Origin: Drosophila miranda
Lineage: Eukaryota > Arthropoda > Insecta > Diptera > Drosophilidae
Length of the DNA stretch: 64,000 nt
Direction: 5' to 3'
Assembly: GCF_003369915.1 (NCBI RefSeq)
Contig: NC_046674.1
Coordinates: 30,569,657-30,633,656 of the forward strand
Shown here piece after piece: positions 32,101-44,117 of the stretch. Made by a program: the position numbers and the translations under genes. How positions within the stretch are numbered: position 1 is the first letter of the stretch; every line of letters begins with the position of its first letter. The notes beneath the pieces are model-generated. The model was not told the DNA's origin. It did no database searches and saw only the letters and a program-made list of their open reading frames with translations.

Positions 32101-32914
32101 GATTGTAATTTTTAATTTAAAATTTATAACAGTTACGGTCCCTGACTTTAACATCTGAACTCGAAAAAAACTTTACTTTTGACTCAAAAGTTTTCAGTAA
32201 TTTGTAGAAATTCTAATTGATTTCTTAAATAAAACAAGGGAATTTTTTCAACATAAAAATTGAAAAACCACTCTATCTTAGATTTATCGTTTACAAAATC
32301 GACAATCGATCAAATTTAACTCACGTCTTGTGGGCCAAAAATCTTCTGCTGAATCCCTCCACGAAATCGGGACAATATTGACTCAATACGGTGCCAGCCG
32401 GGGTGCGGGGCCAGCAGAGATATCCATCGAAGTTCAGAGGACAAAAGAGGCTGGTGGTGTTCTTGTCGCCGAGATTCGCCTGCTGCTGCTGCCTCTGGTG
32501 CTCTTCCAGATTCGTTGCCATTGTGGCGGTAAGGATGGTGGCATAGAGCTCGTTATTGGCTGCCGACGCTTCGTCCACACTCTGCATATCAATGCTGCCC
32601 TCGTTGAGCACGACGTTCTCCAGATATCGTGGCACCGGACTGAAGTTTTCCGGCACCTCCACCTCATAGTCTGTGGAATGAAAGGATGAGTGGATGGTGC
32701 TATGGGAAATCACGTACATATGTGTCTAACCTGTTGCCGGTACCGTAGAGTCCTCGTCGTATGTGTCGTTCTGGTAGCGATAGACGCACTCAGCATACAA
32801 ATGCTTTAAAAATATGCGCAGATTATCCTGGGGCTGCGCTTGATCTGGCGATGAGGAGGCCGAGGACTCCATGGGCTCCATTGGGGGCGTCTCAAAGTGG
32901 GAAACTGTTGTCAT
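29144..32914 (-). CDS. Pdfr: PDF receptor, class B (secretin-like) GPCR
   Basis: Nine coding exons on the - strand: 32914-32731, 32670-32325, 30904-30814, 30752-30661, 30592-30466, 30412-30311, 29982-29864, 29651-29578 and 29523-29144; all phases agree and give 504 aa. The extracellular part (about residues 1-210) carries the class B hormone-receptor cysteines ([35 protein letters not shown]). Seven hydrophobic segments follow, roughly residues 216-238, 248-270, 282-305, 323-342, 363-388, 405-427 and 440-462, with the family motif [10 protein letters not shown] in TM3. The tail ends PSRELGV, as I recall for fly PDFR. It senses pigment-dispersing factor and couples mainly to cAMP in clock neurons. 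An in-frame TGA two codons upstream fixes the start. Intron 3 appears to use a GC donor. Intron 2 (1.42 kb) holds transposon remnants. Confidence 0.95.
31426..31488 (+). mobile_element. 37-bp LINE 3'-end remnant with target duplication
   Basis: Positions 31439-31475 (CCCGGCTACCGCCTTAACC and two further CTAAC repeats) match the very 3' end of the LOA/Bilbo-like element ending near 55299. The 13-bp direct repeat TACCTTTGAATTC flanks it (31426-31438 and 31476-31488). It is an extremely 5'-truncated insertion in Pdfr intron 2. Confidence 0.7.
31541..31605 (+). repeat. short dispersed repeat, partner of 10945-11008
   Basis: Same orientation and block order as the copy at 10945-11008, diverged by several substitutions. 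It lies in the second Pdfr intron. Confidence 0.45.
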
Positions 32915-35900
32915 ATCTCAAAGCTGGCTGGAGGAGGAGATGGGGGAAGCAGAGATGGTAGAGGCTTGAGCTGCTTCTAGCTGTCCATTCGTGTGTGCCT
33001 TGGTAATTTGGTTAGGCTTCAAAGAGTTGAGTTTAGAGGGAACTGATACAGATACTCGTAATTTTGCCAAGAACTAGAATCAGATTGAATGGCATTGTGC
33101 AGCCAGATATATCATGCTCTGGACCAGACCAGACCCCCGGCCAAGACCAGCAAATTGTGACAGGTTTAACGTTGAATGGGACTTTGATTGCATTGCTTCG
33201 CTCACCCCTCAGAGCCCACGGGCAGACCACGATACGCCGCACCGCACCGCAACACAACACACCGTACCACCCATATGTTATAAATCAGTTTATTGTCTAA
33301 TTAATGTCAGCATTTAAAGGAGCTTAATTGCATTTGGTCTCAAAGCAAATGCCACAGGGCAAACTCAAATGAAATGCACTGCACATCGATCGAAAAAGTC
33401 GCCGTGATGAAAGGAGGGATGACACCCCACGGAAGTGCCACCGGGAGACAGGGAGACACATGTGGCATACTCGTAGGATGAGCTGCGCTGCAAAGTTCTA
33501 GCCTAACTCGGTTATATTTTTAATCAAAACTCATTTCGCTTGATTGAGTTTTAACAGAAGCCCTGCACTGGTACCGACCCACCCACAACAGCTCTAGATT
33601 CTGATCCATTTGGTACCCCAGTCCCAGCTCCAGTGTCTCGGTAAATGCACACCGAAGGAGGATGAGAACAAGTCTGTTGTGGAGGAGGCTGCGGGAAAAA
33701 CTTTAATTTGCGGTTTTTTACTTTTGTTTATTACTTTTTTTGACAGTTTTCAGGAAGATTGGAGAAGGGAAAACACTCCTGCAGTTTGCTTGTTTTTATA
33801 CCCCAGGCTAGTAGAGAACGGGTGCATGAAAATGTATGCAAAAGGCAGGAGAAAGCTTTTATAAATGCAAAAAGTACACATAAGAGTATATATATTTTAC
33901 ACTTAGAACTTTTTTTCGATGTTTTTTTAATAAATTTGGGGCTATAAAATTGCTTAAAATTTGTTTTTCCTCTTCTGTTTTGTCTTTTTGTTAAAATTTT
34001 TCAAATCTGGTTACTTTTACTTTTTTTTAAGTGGTGCGTCCTTTTTTTATAGCTTAAGTATCTAACATCTGGTTGTGTTAAACTTTGTAATTCTAAAAAG
34101 GAGGTGAATGCAGCAGTAAATCGGACCTCAACACTTTGTAGCTTGAGCTGACCGTCTGGAAACCTTCAAATTCAAGATTGATAATTTTTTGTGGTATAAT
34201 TTTCTAAAATTTTGACTTTGACTCGGGAAAAGTTGAAATAAATATATACCTTTGGTTTTCATATTTTTCTTGTATAGGTCATTCTCAAAAAATTATAACC
34301 TTCTAGAGGGAGTGTTTATTATTACGTCTGTTCATTCTGCAAGTGTCTCTCTTGATACAACGGCAATTTGCGGTTTTCAGAGCTTCAAATGGATAATGGC
34401 CATTGTCTGCCATCTTTTCAAATTCCTGACGTGGGGTCGAATCTAACCAGCATTAATGAGCATTAATTGCAATTTTAATCGTTAGGCTTTTCCCATGTCT
34501 GGTTTCCTATATTACACTGACTGCAGTGCACTGCCGGATGCGGTCACCTCCCAGTGCAGCGCCATGGCGCAATATTCGGAGCTTAAGCAAGAGATTGCAA
34601 TGCAATTCCTTTTAATGGCGCTGGGGCATTTTAGAGGCACCGCAAAGTACAAGTATAAGAATGCATAAAGCTTATAAAGTTCGGTTTTATTTGTTTAATT
34701 TTCGAATCTTCAATTGGTATTAACGAATCAATAAAAAGCTGAATTTTTCAATCAGTTCGATATCTGAATTTTTCAACATCTTCCCAATTTGTTTCACATT
34801 CATCTTTTAATTACCTTACCTTATTACCTTAAAGTCAAGCAAACCAATTGTCCAAACAGGAATAAAAGAAGATGCCTTTTTCTGGCTTTCACAGTTCAAC
34901 TAAACCGAATACATTCTCTCACATTTCCATAGATAACCTTTCTTTTCATTTGTTTAAAAAATGTATTTAAATAATTAGAAATCATAAATCAATTGAATAA
35001 GGCGGCAGTAAATGTCTTTAGAGTCAATGCAGCTGCAATTCAGTTAAATGTATAATGCAACCGCATATGTAGCTGATCCATTTCCTGCTTTATGTATAAA
35101 ACTTCTCTGTTTAAAACCCTTCACTGGTTAGCACTCAATAAGGAACTTCTCGAGATTTATATTAACAGTACTCATAGTTCTTATAATAATTGGTTTTATA
35201 AATAAATTCAGTTTGAAGCCTACATAAAATACGAATAATTGGAAAACGTTTGCTTGCATAAATTATGCATGAAATTGAAATTTATTGTCAAAAAAAGGCA
35301 GCAGTACGAAAACGTATAAGAGGCACGAGCAGAACGAGCAAAGACCAGGCTCAGTCTCAGTCCCCTGCTGAAAATGATACAAATGGCCAATCGATGGCGC
35401 AGTGGTCGGGAATCGGGCGAAGGAATAATTATATGTACACATGCTGAATATTGATGATGAATTGTTTTGTCTAGCGAGCGAAACAGAACGATGGCAAAAA
35501 AGTCAATGCGCTTAATGATGATGCTTCTCAGGCACTGTGTGGCTTTGGCTTTTACAGCCCGGAAACGGAAATGCCATCACGCACACAGACGCCTAATAGA
35601 GCTGCTTATGTATTATGTTTTTCTGGCAATTCAGTTATTTTTTCCACCAATTAAAATAATAAATGACTTCAATGGTCGCCATATTAGTGCACAATATCAA
35701 ATGCAATTATGTCGCTGGCCCCCGATCTTTTTGGATTTTCCGCTTATTTGCTGTCATCCCCGTGGTCCAGTGAGAGGCAGAAAAATTGCTAAATTTGTAA
35801 ATTATTGCAGTCATTTCCTGTCCATCACTGTTTTTGTCTTTCCAGCTGATCCAAGAAAAACTTTTCGTGTGGCAAAGCCAGGGAATGCCAGGCAACGGAA

Positions 35901-37826
35901 ATTGGCATTGGTATGTTAACCAATTACTTATTTTTATATATTCTTCATCCATGTATAATTTTGAAATAGAAATCTTTGCTTACTGAAACCAGAGTGTGTC
36001 TCCTGCTGTGAATTCTGCTGCGGCGAATTCTTGAAATATTTTCATGTGAATTAACACACGATATTCAAAAATTCTAGTTCGTTTTCACTTCATCACAATT
36101 AACAAATATAGAGATAGGTGAAAGCAGGAAACATCAAAACCATTTGAGTTTTTCTACATGTTCTTCGGACACCTGCCGGTTTCATTTATTCAATCAGAAA
36201 TTCCGTTTACTGTCTATCGCACGTAATGTACAAAAAATACCACAAAAAAATAAATAAATAAAACGGAAGAAAAAGGCGCAAAAAAGTGAACTTTTATCTG
36301 GCACAGATGCGGCTTGTCTCAGATGCCGACCGTGCGGCAGCGCGTTCTAGTGGCAAGTGACCAAGCAGACATCCAGCGCGAGGCGACATGACCCGACGCG
36401 AGTCGACGTGAACCGACACGTCCCACCCGGGCCCGACAACCCAACCCGACCCCGACCCGGACTTGCTGGGGCAAGTCGCGGCACGGAACGAGGGAAGCTG
36501 TCATGGGCCTACACTGCGAGTGTGTACTCTTGGAAGTCAAAGCAATCGCCGTCGGGGTGGCAGCAAAGTTTTGAATTAGTTTTGTCTGTTGTCGTTCTGT
36601 GGAAATTTTGGTAGTGAAAAACACCGTACAAAACTTGGGTTTGATATATGGATAATGCACGGTTGTGAAATTTGAATCGAAATATAATTTTCCTTGTTTT
36701 GATTACGAATTAGATTAATGATAATTGTTAGACTTTTTATATACTTCGCACCCGATTTGGCCCTCCAAACCAGCTTGTATAATATACTCGCCAAAGCTAT
36801 AATGTTGGCTACTGTTCGTCGCAGTGCTAACGTGTGTCTGTAACACCCTCATCAAGTGGAAGGGAAATTTCGCTATCATCGAGGGCGAGCAGCGCATCAT
36901 GCAGTTGGATGCTACAGAAGAATGACGTTGATCGCGCCTCTGGGAATCACCTCGAATCGCGTTTCGTAAATTTTAACGATATATTGTACTATTTGAATTT
37001 GTATTTGTATTTGAAGCGTAGTATTCTCTCTCTGTATAGCCTCATCCAGACCACGCTCTCCTCTCCCGTTCTCTCAGTGATTCGTGCGCAGGGCCAAGGA
37101 GTGGCTCAAGGAGTGGACCAAGGAGTGTGGTGAGGGGTTCCAAGCAACAAGTAGCTGTTCGCCGCTTGCCAGCTTACTTTCTTTCTGTGACACGATATAC
37201 TCGGCAATATGTCTGTTGTGGGCGTCTAACAGTTTGATGTACGCCAAACAGGGCGTGGTCACTTGCGGTGGGCTGTGGAGCAACGACGTACAAATTGCTA
37301 CTCGAGCTGGGAGGGCCGGGCAGCATTTACTTAAGACATTTAAACGGAAACGGTACGGCTTCTCGGGTCTTCCTCAATAAGATTTGTCGTATGGATGTGA
37401 TTCGATTTGGATTGCACATTAAGTTTGCTATTTTTTGGATTCTCGTTGATAGAGCCCCGTGTGGGTTACAGTTTTAGTTTGGGCCAGAGTTCTTCTTATC
37501 GAACAACAGGCAACCTGCATTAATTTAATATATCACCCTTTATCTTATGTTTCCTCTTTGGGTTTCGGCACATTTTTCAAATATGTATTTCAAATATATA
37601 AATAGTTCTTTGTTACATTTCAACGGAAATATTGGAAGAAACTAGTCTTAAATGTATTTCCAATTAGCAACGTTCGGATTCCGTGAGATTTAGTTCTGGA
37701 AGTTCTTTACCGAAAAAGTCTGGCATGTAAGAACTTATATGCGAGATATTTTTGCGTTACTTTATATGTTTATATGAATAACGAGGGGGAACGTTGTGAG
37801 TTGCTGCGGACACCGCAACTCTACGG
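32915..37826 (-). other. Pdfr upstream region, no supported gene
   Basis: Presumed Pdfr 5' UTR, promoter and intergenic DNA. Open frames here (for example 35467-35919 and 36319-36660) have no recognisable domain and overlap on both strands, so I do not call genes. A GC-rich patch at 36360-36500 with repeated CCGAC units stands out. Positions 34857-38725 are present only once because the second duplication unit has lost them. Confidence 0.5.
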
Positions 37827-38888
37827 TTATACCCGATACTAAGTCAGTATGGCTCTCCTCCGGCAGACGCCGCTAATATTAAACGACACGACAAAGAGTG
37901 CGTGCGAGAGAGACAGAATATCAGTCTGAGCGTGACGTCGGGCGCTGCGTAGCCACTGCAAATTGATTTGTTCGTTTCGGCTATAAAAATGATCTGATCT
38001 ACTCCAGATTCAGCAATCTGATAGATATGGTCATTATCTATGATTCTGCGTTTTCAGTTTTCTCGAATGTGCAATATTGTGGATGCAACAGATTTTCGTT
38101 CTTTGTGTGGGCGGAAGGGGGTGGGGCGAAATTTTGAGATACACGTTTTATAGTAAGATCTAACAGGAGTGCGGATACCAAATTTGGTTACTCTAGCCTT
38201 AATAGTCTCTGAGATTTGTGAATATCCCCAGATTTTCGTCCATTGCGGGGGCGGAAGGGGGTGTGGCGAAATTTTAAAACAAACTCGTCTCGGTCCGATA
38301 TATTAGGAGTATGGATACCAAATTTGGTTGCTCTAGCTTTTATAGTCTCTGAGATCTAGGCGCTAATGTTTTACTCTAAGCAAAGCCGCCTATGCTACGT
38401 GTGTGTTAGAGAGAGACGGGGCGAGAAAAAATGAAATTGTTTTCTTGATGCTGGCTATAATAATAATACGATCCAATTCAGATTCCGCACTCTTAAAGAT
38501 ATGGTCATTCTCTACAACTCTACGTTTTTGGTTTTCTCATATCTTTAAAATTGTGGATGCCACAGATTTTCGTCCTTTGTGGGGGCGGAAGAGGGCGGGG
38601 CGAAGTTTTGAAATATTTTTGTAGCAGTGACATATCACAGAAGTCTGGATCCAAAACATCGTTGCTCTAGCTCTTATAGTCTTTGAGCACTAGGCGCTGA
38701 AGCGGACGGACAGACGGACAGACGGACGGACGGACAGACAGACAGGGCTCAATCGACTCGGCTATTGATGCTGATCAAGAATATATATACTTTATGGGGT
38801 CGGAAACGATTCCTTCTGGACGTTACACACATCCACTTTTACCACAAATCTAATATACCCCAATACTCATTTTGAGTATCGGGTATAA
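37827..38888 (+). mobile_element. full-length Helentron/DINE-like non-autonomous element
   Basis: Bounded by perfect 14-bp inverted ends, TTATACCCGATACT (37827-37840) and AGTATCGGGTATAA (38875-38888), with no visible target duplication. The right end folds as a hairpin around AATACTCATTTTGAGTAT. Inside, a block (GCCACAGATTTTCGTCC, GGATACCAAATTTGGTTGCT, TATAGTCTCTGAG) is repeated about three times, followed by a GACGGACAGAC tract and ATATATATACTTTATGGGGTC. Terminal inverted repeats, a terminal hairpin, no TSD and no coding are typical of DINE-1/Helentron-type repeats. The exact family name (for example SGM or mini-me) needs a library search. Confidence 0.55.
38702..38750 (+). repeat. GGAC/AGAC minisatellite tract in repeat element
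   Basis: Alternating CGGA, CAGA and CGGACAGAC units inside the 37827-38888 element. The large deletion in the second duplication unit ends inside this tract (breakpoint at 38725/38726). Confidence 0.8.
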
Positions 38889-39236
38889 AAATATATGCGA
38901 CCTTTTTTTGATTTTTTTCTAGAAAGAACATTGCTTATTGACTAGTGGAGGGTAACATACATCGACTGATTCGTGGAAACACCTTGGAAACACCTCCCTA
39001 TGTAGTTCTGCCACAATGTACATTTTCTTTGAGTATTATGATTGTTGCCGAATGAAATTCAAGGTTTTCAGAGGTTTGAAATGAATTATTTTTAGGTAGC
39101 CTTTTGCTTTATGTACTTAAGTCAAATACATATTGTTATTCAATATAGAACTCTGATATAACTGAATCTGAACTTGAGAAAAAATTTAAGAAACAACTCG
39201 TGTAGTAAATTCCGTGCTTCTTCGAATATTTAAAAA

Positions 39237-40806
39237 ATGCCTACATTTTTGACTCTGCTTAGTGGCCAGATGCCGATTATAAAACGTTGTTTTTCAAACG
39301 GCGGAGCCCTGTCCCGCCATGGATTCATTGAAGAGAAGTCGGTGTCCAATTCGCTATTAAAAAAACTGACTCAAATAGGTACCCAGGTGGTCCAGGATAT
39401 AGTAGACGATTCAGACCAGGAGGTTGGCGGTATAACGACTGCCACAATTTTGGCGCGAGCTCTCGTAAATGAGAGCAACCAAATTATATCCAAAGGCGCC
39501 GATCCCAAAGAAATTCGGGTCGGCATCATGGCAGCAGTTGAAATGGTCATTAAGCAACTTAATGCCATGGCTCGCCCCATCAACAGACCTGAGCAGCTTC
39601 TTAGAGTGGCCATAACATCGGCACAAGGTGATCGGGCTATCGGAGGTCTGATCTACCAGACCATCAACACAATTGGACTGGATGGTCAGATCTGCATACA
39701 GAACGCGAAGACCATCGATGTGGAGCTGCGTTTCTGTGATGCAATTAAGTTCCGGCAGAGCTATATCTCGCCGAGCTTCATCAACACCCCAAGCCGATCC
39801 CTAGTAGAATTCGACAGTGCTTTGCTCTTCATCTGTCGCAATACGCTCACTCGGGCGGAGAGCATTGTGCGTGCCATGGATCTGGCGGAATTGAAGCGTA
39901 TGCCCCTGCTGATTATTGCAAAGGACATTGTGGATGAGGCTCTGAACCATTTGGTGTTACAGCGCATAAATGCGAATGCGAAGGTGGCTGCTGTTAAGGC
40001 CCCTTGCTTAGGCCGGCGGGGCCTCACAGATATTGCCATGGCCTCAGGTGGCGCTGTCTTCCCCAAAAATAATGAGCCGGAGCCTGATCCAGCCATCATC
40101 AACATCAACGATCTCGGCCAGGTAGGATATGTGACCATCACGAAAGAGGACACTCTGCTGATTCAGGGTTATGGCGATGCGAAGGCCATCGTAGACCGTA
40201 TCGATGCCATCGAGGAAGAGATTCGCTTGTCATCCTCACAATCCCAGAAAAAGATTCTAGAGGAACGCATGGCTCTTCTCGACACTAGGGTCGCAGTCTT
40301 CTTGGTCGGCGGCTCCAGCGAGGGCGACAAAAAAAAGAAAAAGGATCTTATCGCCAACGCAGTTAGGATCACGAGCGCTGCCGTCGAAGGGGGCCTCGTC
40401 CCCGGTGGAGGCACTGCCCTGATCCGGTGCATGAAACATCTGGAGAGCTTGATAGTCGAAAACAAAGATCAGGTAAGTTGGCAGTCGTGTCAATCATCCA
40501 TAGCTAATGCGATCCCTATGTGATGTCCAGAGGCTCGGAGTGGATACCGTGCGTCGAGCCCTACGCATGCCGTGCTGGACTATTGCACAGAATGCGGGAC
40601 TCGATGGTGACGAGGTGGTATATATTGTGGAGACGGCCCCCATGTATGAGGATTTTGGATACGATGTGGTGTCAGGAAAATACGGTAGCATGTCCATGAA
40701 GGGTATCATGGATCCAACCAAGGTGTTGTGCACTGCCATCACAAATGCCGCCGGTATGGCCTCGCTCCTGATCACCGACCACGAGTATATGATCTCCAAT
40801 AAGTAG
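39237..40806 (+). CDS. divergent Hsp60-like (group I chaperonin) protein, copy 1
   Basis: Two exons, 39237-40472 and 40531-40806, with a 58-bp GT-AG intron, give 503 aa. The body aligns to mitochondrial Hsp60/GroEL: VVQDI, ISKGADPKEIRVGIMAAVE, the apical YISPSFIN and VAAVKAP, the DLGQVG hinge, VAVFLVGGSSE, LVPGGGTALIRC, RRALRMPCWTIAQNAG and GIMDPTKV. An in-frame TAA just before the ATG fixes the start. Relative to Hsp60 it lacks about the first 60 residues (including GPKGRNV and KDGVTVAK) and the C-terminal GGM tail. GDGTTTAT has become GGITTAT (residues 64-70, losing the Asp of GroEL D87), the D52 region is absent, and the D398 position reads Asn. ATP hydrolysis is therefore not expected. 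The N-terminus might still act as a mitochondrial presequence. The paralog is unnamed here; D. melanogaster has testis-biased Hsp60B, C and D. Confidence 0.8.
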
Positions 40807-41373
40807 TTGTCCCCCAAACAATACATTATATTCTTTTAACGTTCAGTAAAAGTTGAAGTTCCTACAATAATTTTTTGACTTTTTTAACATACTCTACATG
40901 CAGCTCTATATTGTTGCACTACGCTTACATTATGCCAAGAGTTTGGTTTATTCAAAAGAAACTTTTACATTTGTTGGAACTGTCTTCAGATGGATGACGT
41001 TTTCAAATGTTTCTTTGTACAATTTATCAAAAAAATTCTGAAAGAAATACTGAAGAAAAAAAATATTTCCAATAATTGGCCAATTGTATGTTCTAGCAAT
41101 TACCTTGAATTTCCATTATTAGAAATAATAATAGATCCATATCATAGCATCAAAGTATTGTAATTAATTAATTTATAACAGTTACGGTCCCTGACTTTAA
41201 CATCTGAACTCGAAAAAAACTTTACTTTTGACTCAAAAGTTTTCAGTAATTTGTAGAAATTCTAATTGATTTCTTAAATAAAACAAGTGAATTTTTTCAA
41301 CATAAAAATTGAAAAACCACTCTATCTTAGATTTATCGTTTACAAAATCGACAATCGATCAAATTTAACTCAC

Positions 41374-41663
41374 GTCTTGTGGGCCAGAAATCTGTTTTCC
41401 GGCACCTCCACCTCATAGTCTGTGGAATGAAAGGATGAGTGGATGGTGCTATGGGAAATCACGTACATATGTGTCTAACCTGTTGCCGGTACCGTAGAGT
41501 CCTCGTCGTATGTGTCGTTCTGGTAGCGATAGACGCACTCAGCATACAAATGCTTTAAAAATATGCGCAGATTATCCTGGGGCTGCGCTTGATCTGGCGA
41601 TGAGGAGGCCGAGGACTCCATGGGCTCCATTGGGGGCGTCTCAAAGTGGGAAACTGTTGTCAT
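41374..41663 (-). pseudogene. truncated Pdfr copy (exons 1 and shortened 2 only)
   Basis: Exon 1 (41663-41480) is intact and identical to Pdfr exon 1. The 60-bp intron and its splice sites are kept. Exon 2 (41419-41374) has lost exactly 300 bp, in frame, joining VPEN to RFLAHKT, and so lacks most of the cysteine-rich extracellular part; its GTGAGT donor survives. No exon for the transmembrane domain exists downstream on this strand, because Hsp60-like copy 1 lies there. It cannot make a receptor. If transcribed, it could give only a short N-terminal peptide or a read-through RNA. Confidence 0.85.
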
Positions 41664-43606
41664 ATCTCAAAGCTGGCTGGAGGAGGAGATGGGGGAAGCA
41701 GAGATGGTAGAGGCTTGAGCTGCTTCTAGCTGTCCATTCGTGTGTGCCTTGGTAATTTGGTTAGGCTTCAAAGAGTTGAGTTTAGAGGGAACTGATACAG
41801 ATACTCGTAATTTTGCCAAGAACTAGAATCAGATTGAATGGCATTGTGCAGCCAGATATATCATGCTCTGGACCAGACCAGACCCCCGGCCAAGACCAGC
41901 AAATTGTGACAGGTTTAACGTTGAATGGGACTTTGATTGCATTGCTTCGCTCACCCCTCAGAGCCCACGGGCAGACCACGATACGCCGCACCGCACCGCA
42001 ACACAACACACCGTACCACCCATATGTTATAAATCAGTTTATTGTCTAATTAATGTCAGCATTTAAAGGAGCTTAATTGCATTTGGTCTCAAAGCAAATG
42101 CCACAGGGCAAACTCAAATGAAATGCACTGCACATCGATCGAAAAAGTCGCCGTGATGAAAGGAGGGATGACACCCCACGGAAGTGCCACCGGGAGACAG
42201 GGAGACACATGTGGCATACTCGTAGGATGAGCTGCGCTGCAAAGTTCTAGCCTAACTCGGTTATATTTTTAATCAAAACTCATTTCGCTTGATTGAGTTT
42301 TAACAGAAGCCCTGCACTGGTACCGACCCACCCACAACAGCTCTAGATTCTGATCCATTTGGTACCCCAGTCCCAGCTCCAGTGTCTCGGTAAATGCACA
42401 CCGAAGGAGGATGAGAACAAGTCTGTTGTGGAGGAGGCTGCGGGAAAAACTTTAATTTGCGGTTTTTTACTTTTGTTTATTACTTTTTTTGACAGTTTTC
42501 AGGAAGATTGGAGAAGGGAAAACACTCCTGCAGTTTGCTTGTTTTTATACCCCAGGCTAGTAGAGAACGGGTGCATGAAAATGTATGCAAAAGGCAGGAG
42601 AAAGCTTTTATAAATGCAAAAAGTACACATAAGAGTATATATATTTTACACTTAGAACTTTTTTTCGATGTTTTTTTAATAAATTTGGGGCTATAAAATT
42701 GCTTAAAATTTGTTTTTCCTCTTCTGTTTTGTCTTTTTGTTAAAATTTTTCAAATCTGGTTACTTTTACTTTTTTTTAAGTGGTGCGTCCTTTTTTTTAT
42801 AGCTTAAGTATCTAACATCTGGTTGTGTTAAACTTTGTAATTCTAAAAAGGAGGTGAATGCAGCAGTAAATCGGACCTCAACACTTTGTAGCTTGAGCTG
42901 ACCGTCTGGAAACCTTCAAATTCAAGATTGATAATTTTTTGTGGTATAATTTTCTAAAATTTTGACTTTGACTCGGGAAAAGTTGAAATAAATATATACC
43001 TTTGGTTTTCATATTTTTCTTGTATAGGTCATTCTCAAAAAATTATAACCTTCTAGAGGGAGTGTTTATTATTACGTCTGTTCATTCTGCAAGTGTCTCT
43101 CTTGATACAACGGCAATTTGCGGTTTTCAGAGCTTCAAATGGATAATGGCCATTGTCTGCCATCTTTTCAAATTCCTGACGTGGGGTCGAATCTAACCAG
43201 CATTAATGAGCATTAATTGCAATTTTAATCGTTAGGCTTTTCCCATGTCTGGTTTCCTATATTACACTGACTGCAGTGCACTGCCGGATGCGGTCACCTC
43301 CCAGTGCAGCGCCATGGCGCAATATTCGGAGCTTAAGCAAGAGATTGCAATGCAATTCCTTTTAATGGCGCTGGGGCATTTTAGAGGCACCGCAAAGTAC
43401 AAGTATAAGAATGCATAAAGCTTATAAAGTTCGGTTTTATTTGTTTAATTTTCGAATCTTAAATTGGTATTAACGAATCAATAAAAAGCTGAATTTTTCA
43501 ATCAGTTCGATATCTGAGTTTTTCAACATCTTCCCAATTTGTTTCACATTCATCTTTTAATTACCTTACCTTATTACCTTAAAGTCAAGCAAACCAATTG
43601 TCCAAA
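41664..43606 (-). other. duplicated Pdfr upstream DNA
   Basis: Copy of 32915-34856, nearly identical, with no coding gene. If the Pdfr promoter lies in this first 1.9 kb, the truncated copy carries it too. Confidence 0.7.
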
Positions 43607-43769
43607 ACGGACGGACAGACAGACAGGGCTCAATCGACTCGGCTATTGATGCTGATCAAGAATATATATACTTTATGGGGTCGGAAACGATTCCTTCTGG
43701 ACGTTACACACATCCACTTTTACCACAAATCTAATATACCCCAATACTCATTTTGAGTATCGGGTATAA
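43607..43769 (+). repeat. 3' end of Helentron/DINE-like element, truncated by deletion
   Basis: Corresponds to 38726-38888: the end of the CAGA tract, the TATATACTTTATGGGGTC block and the terminal hairpin with AGTATCGGGTATAA. Its left edge is the deletion breakpoint. Confidence 0.8.
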
Positions 43770-44117
43770 AAATATATGCGACCTTTTTTTGATTTTTTTC
43801 TAGAAAGAACATTGCTTATTGACTAGTGGAGGGTAACATACATCGACTGATTCGTGGAAACACCTTGGAAACACCTCCCTATGTAGTTCTGCCACAATGT
43901 ACATTTTCTTTGAGTATTATGATTGTTGCCGAATGAAATTCAAGGTTTTCAGAGGTTTGAAATGAATTATTTTTAGGTAGCCTTTTGTTTTATGTACTTA
44001 AGTCAAATACATATTGTTATTCAATATAGAACTCTGATATAACTGAATCTGAACTTGAGAAAAAATTTAAGAAACAACTCGTGTAGTAAATTCCGTGCTT
44101 CTTCGAATATTTAAAAA

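Larger units (their letters stand above)
32121..41169. repeat. tandem segmental duplication, unit 1 (9049 bp)
   Basis: Sequence from 32121 recurs from 41170 with only about ten substitutions seen by eye over roughly 4.8 kb of aligned DNA. The unit contains Pdfr exon 1, exon 2 and upstream DNA, a spacer, a Helentron/DINE-like repeat and one Hsp60-like gene. The junction at 41160-41170 has short AT-rich microhomology (TTGTAATT) with the sequence just before 32121, which suggests an illegitimate tandem duplication. Confidence 0.9.

Noticed and set aside
35467..35919. 150-codon + strand frame upstream of Pdfr
   Set aside because: Composition looks like translated noncoding DNA, with no family motif or supporting splice sites.
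36319..36660. Arg-rich 113-codon - strand frame in a GC-rich patch
   Set aside because: Arises from repeated CCGAC units; open in both strands, no homology recognised.
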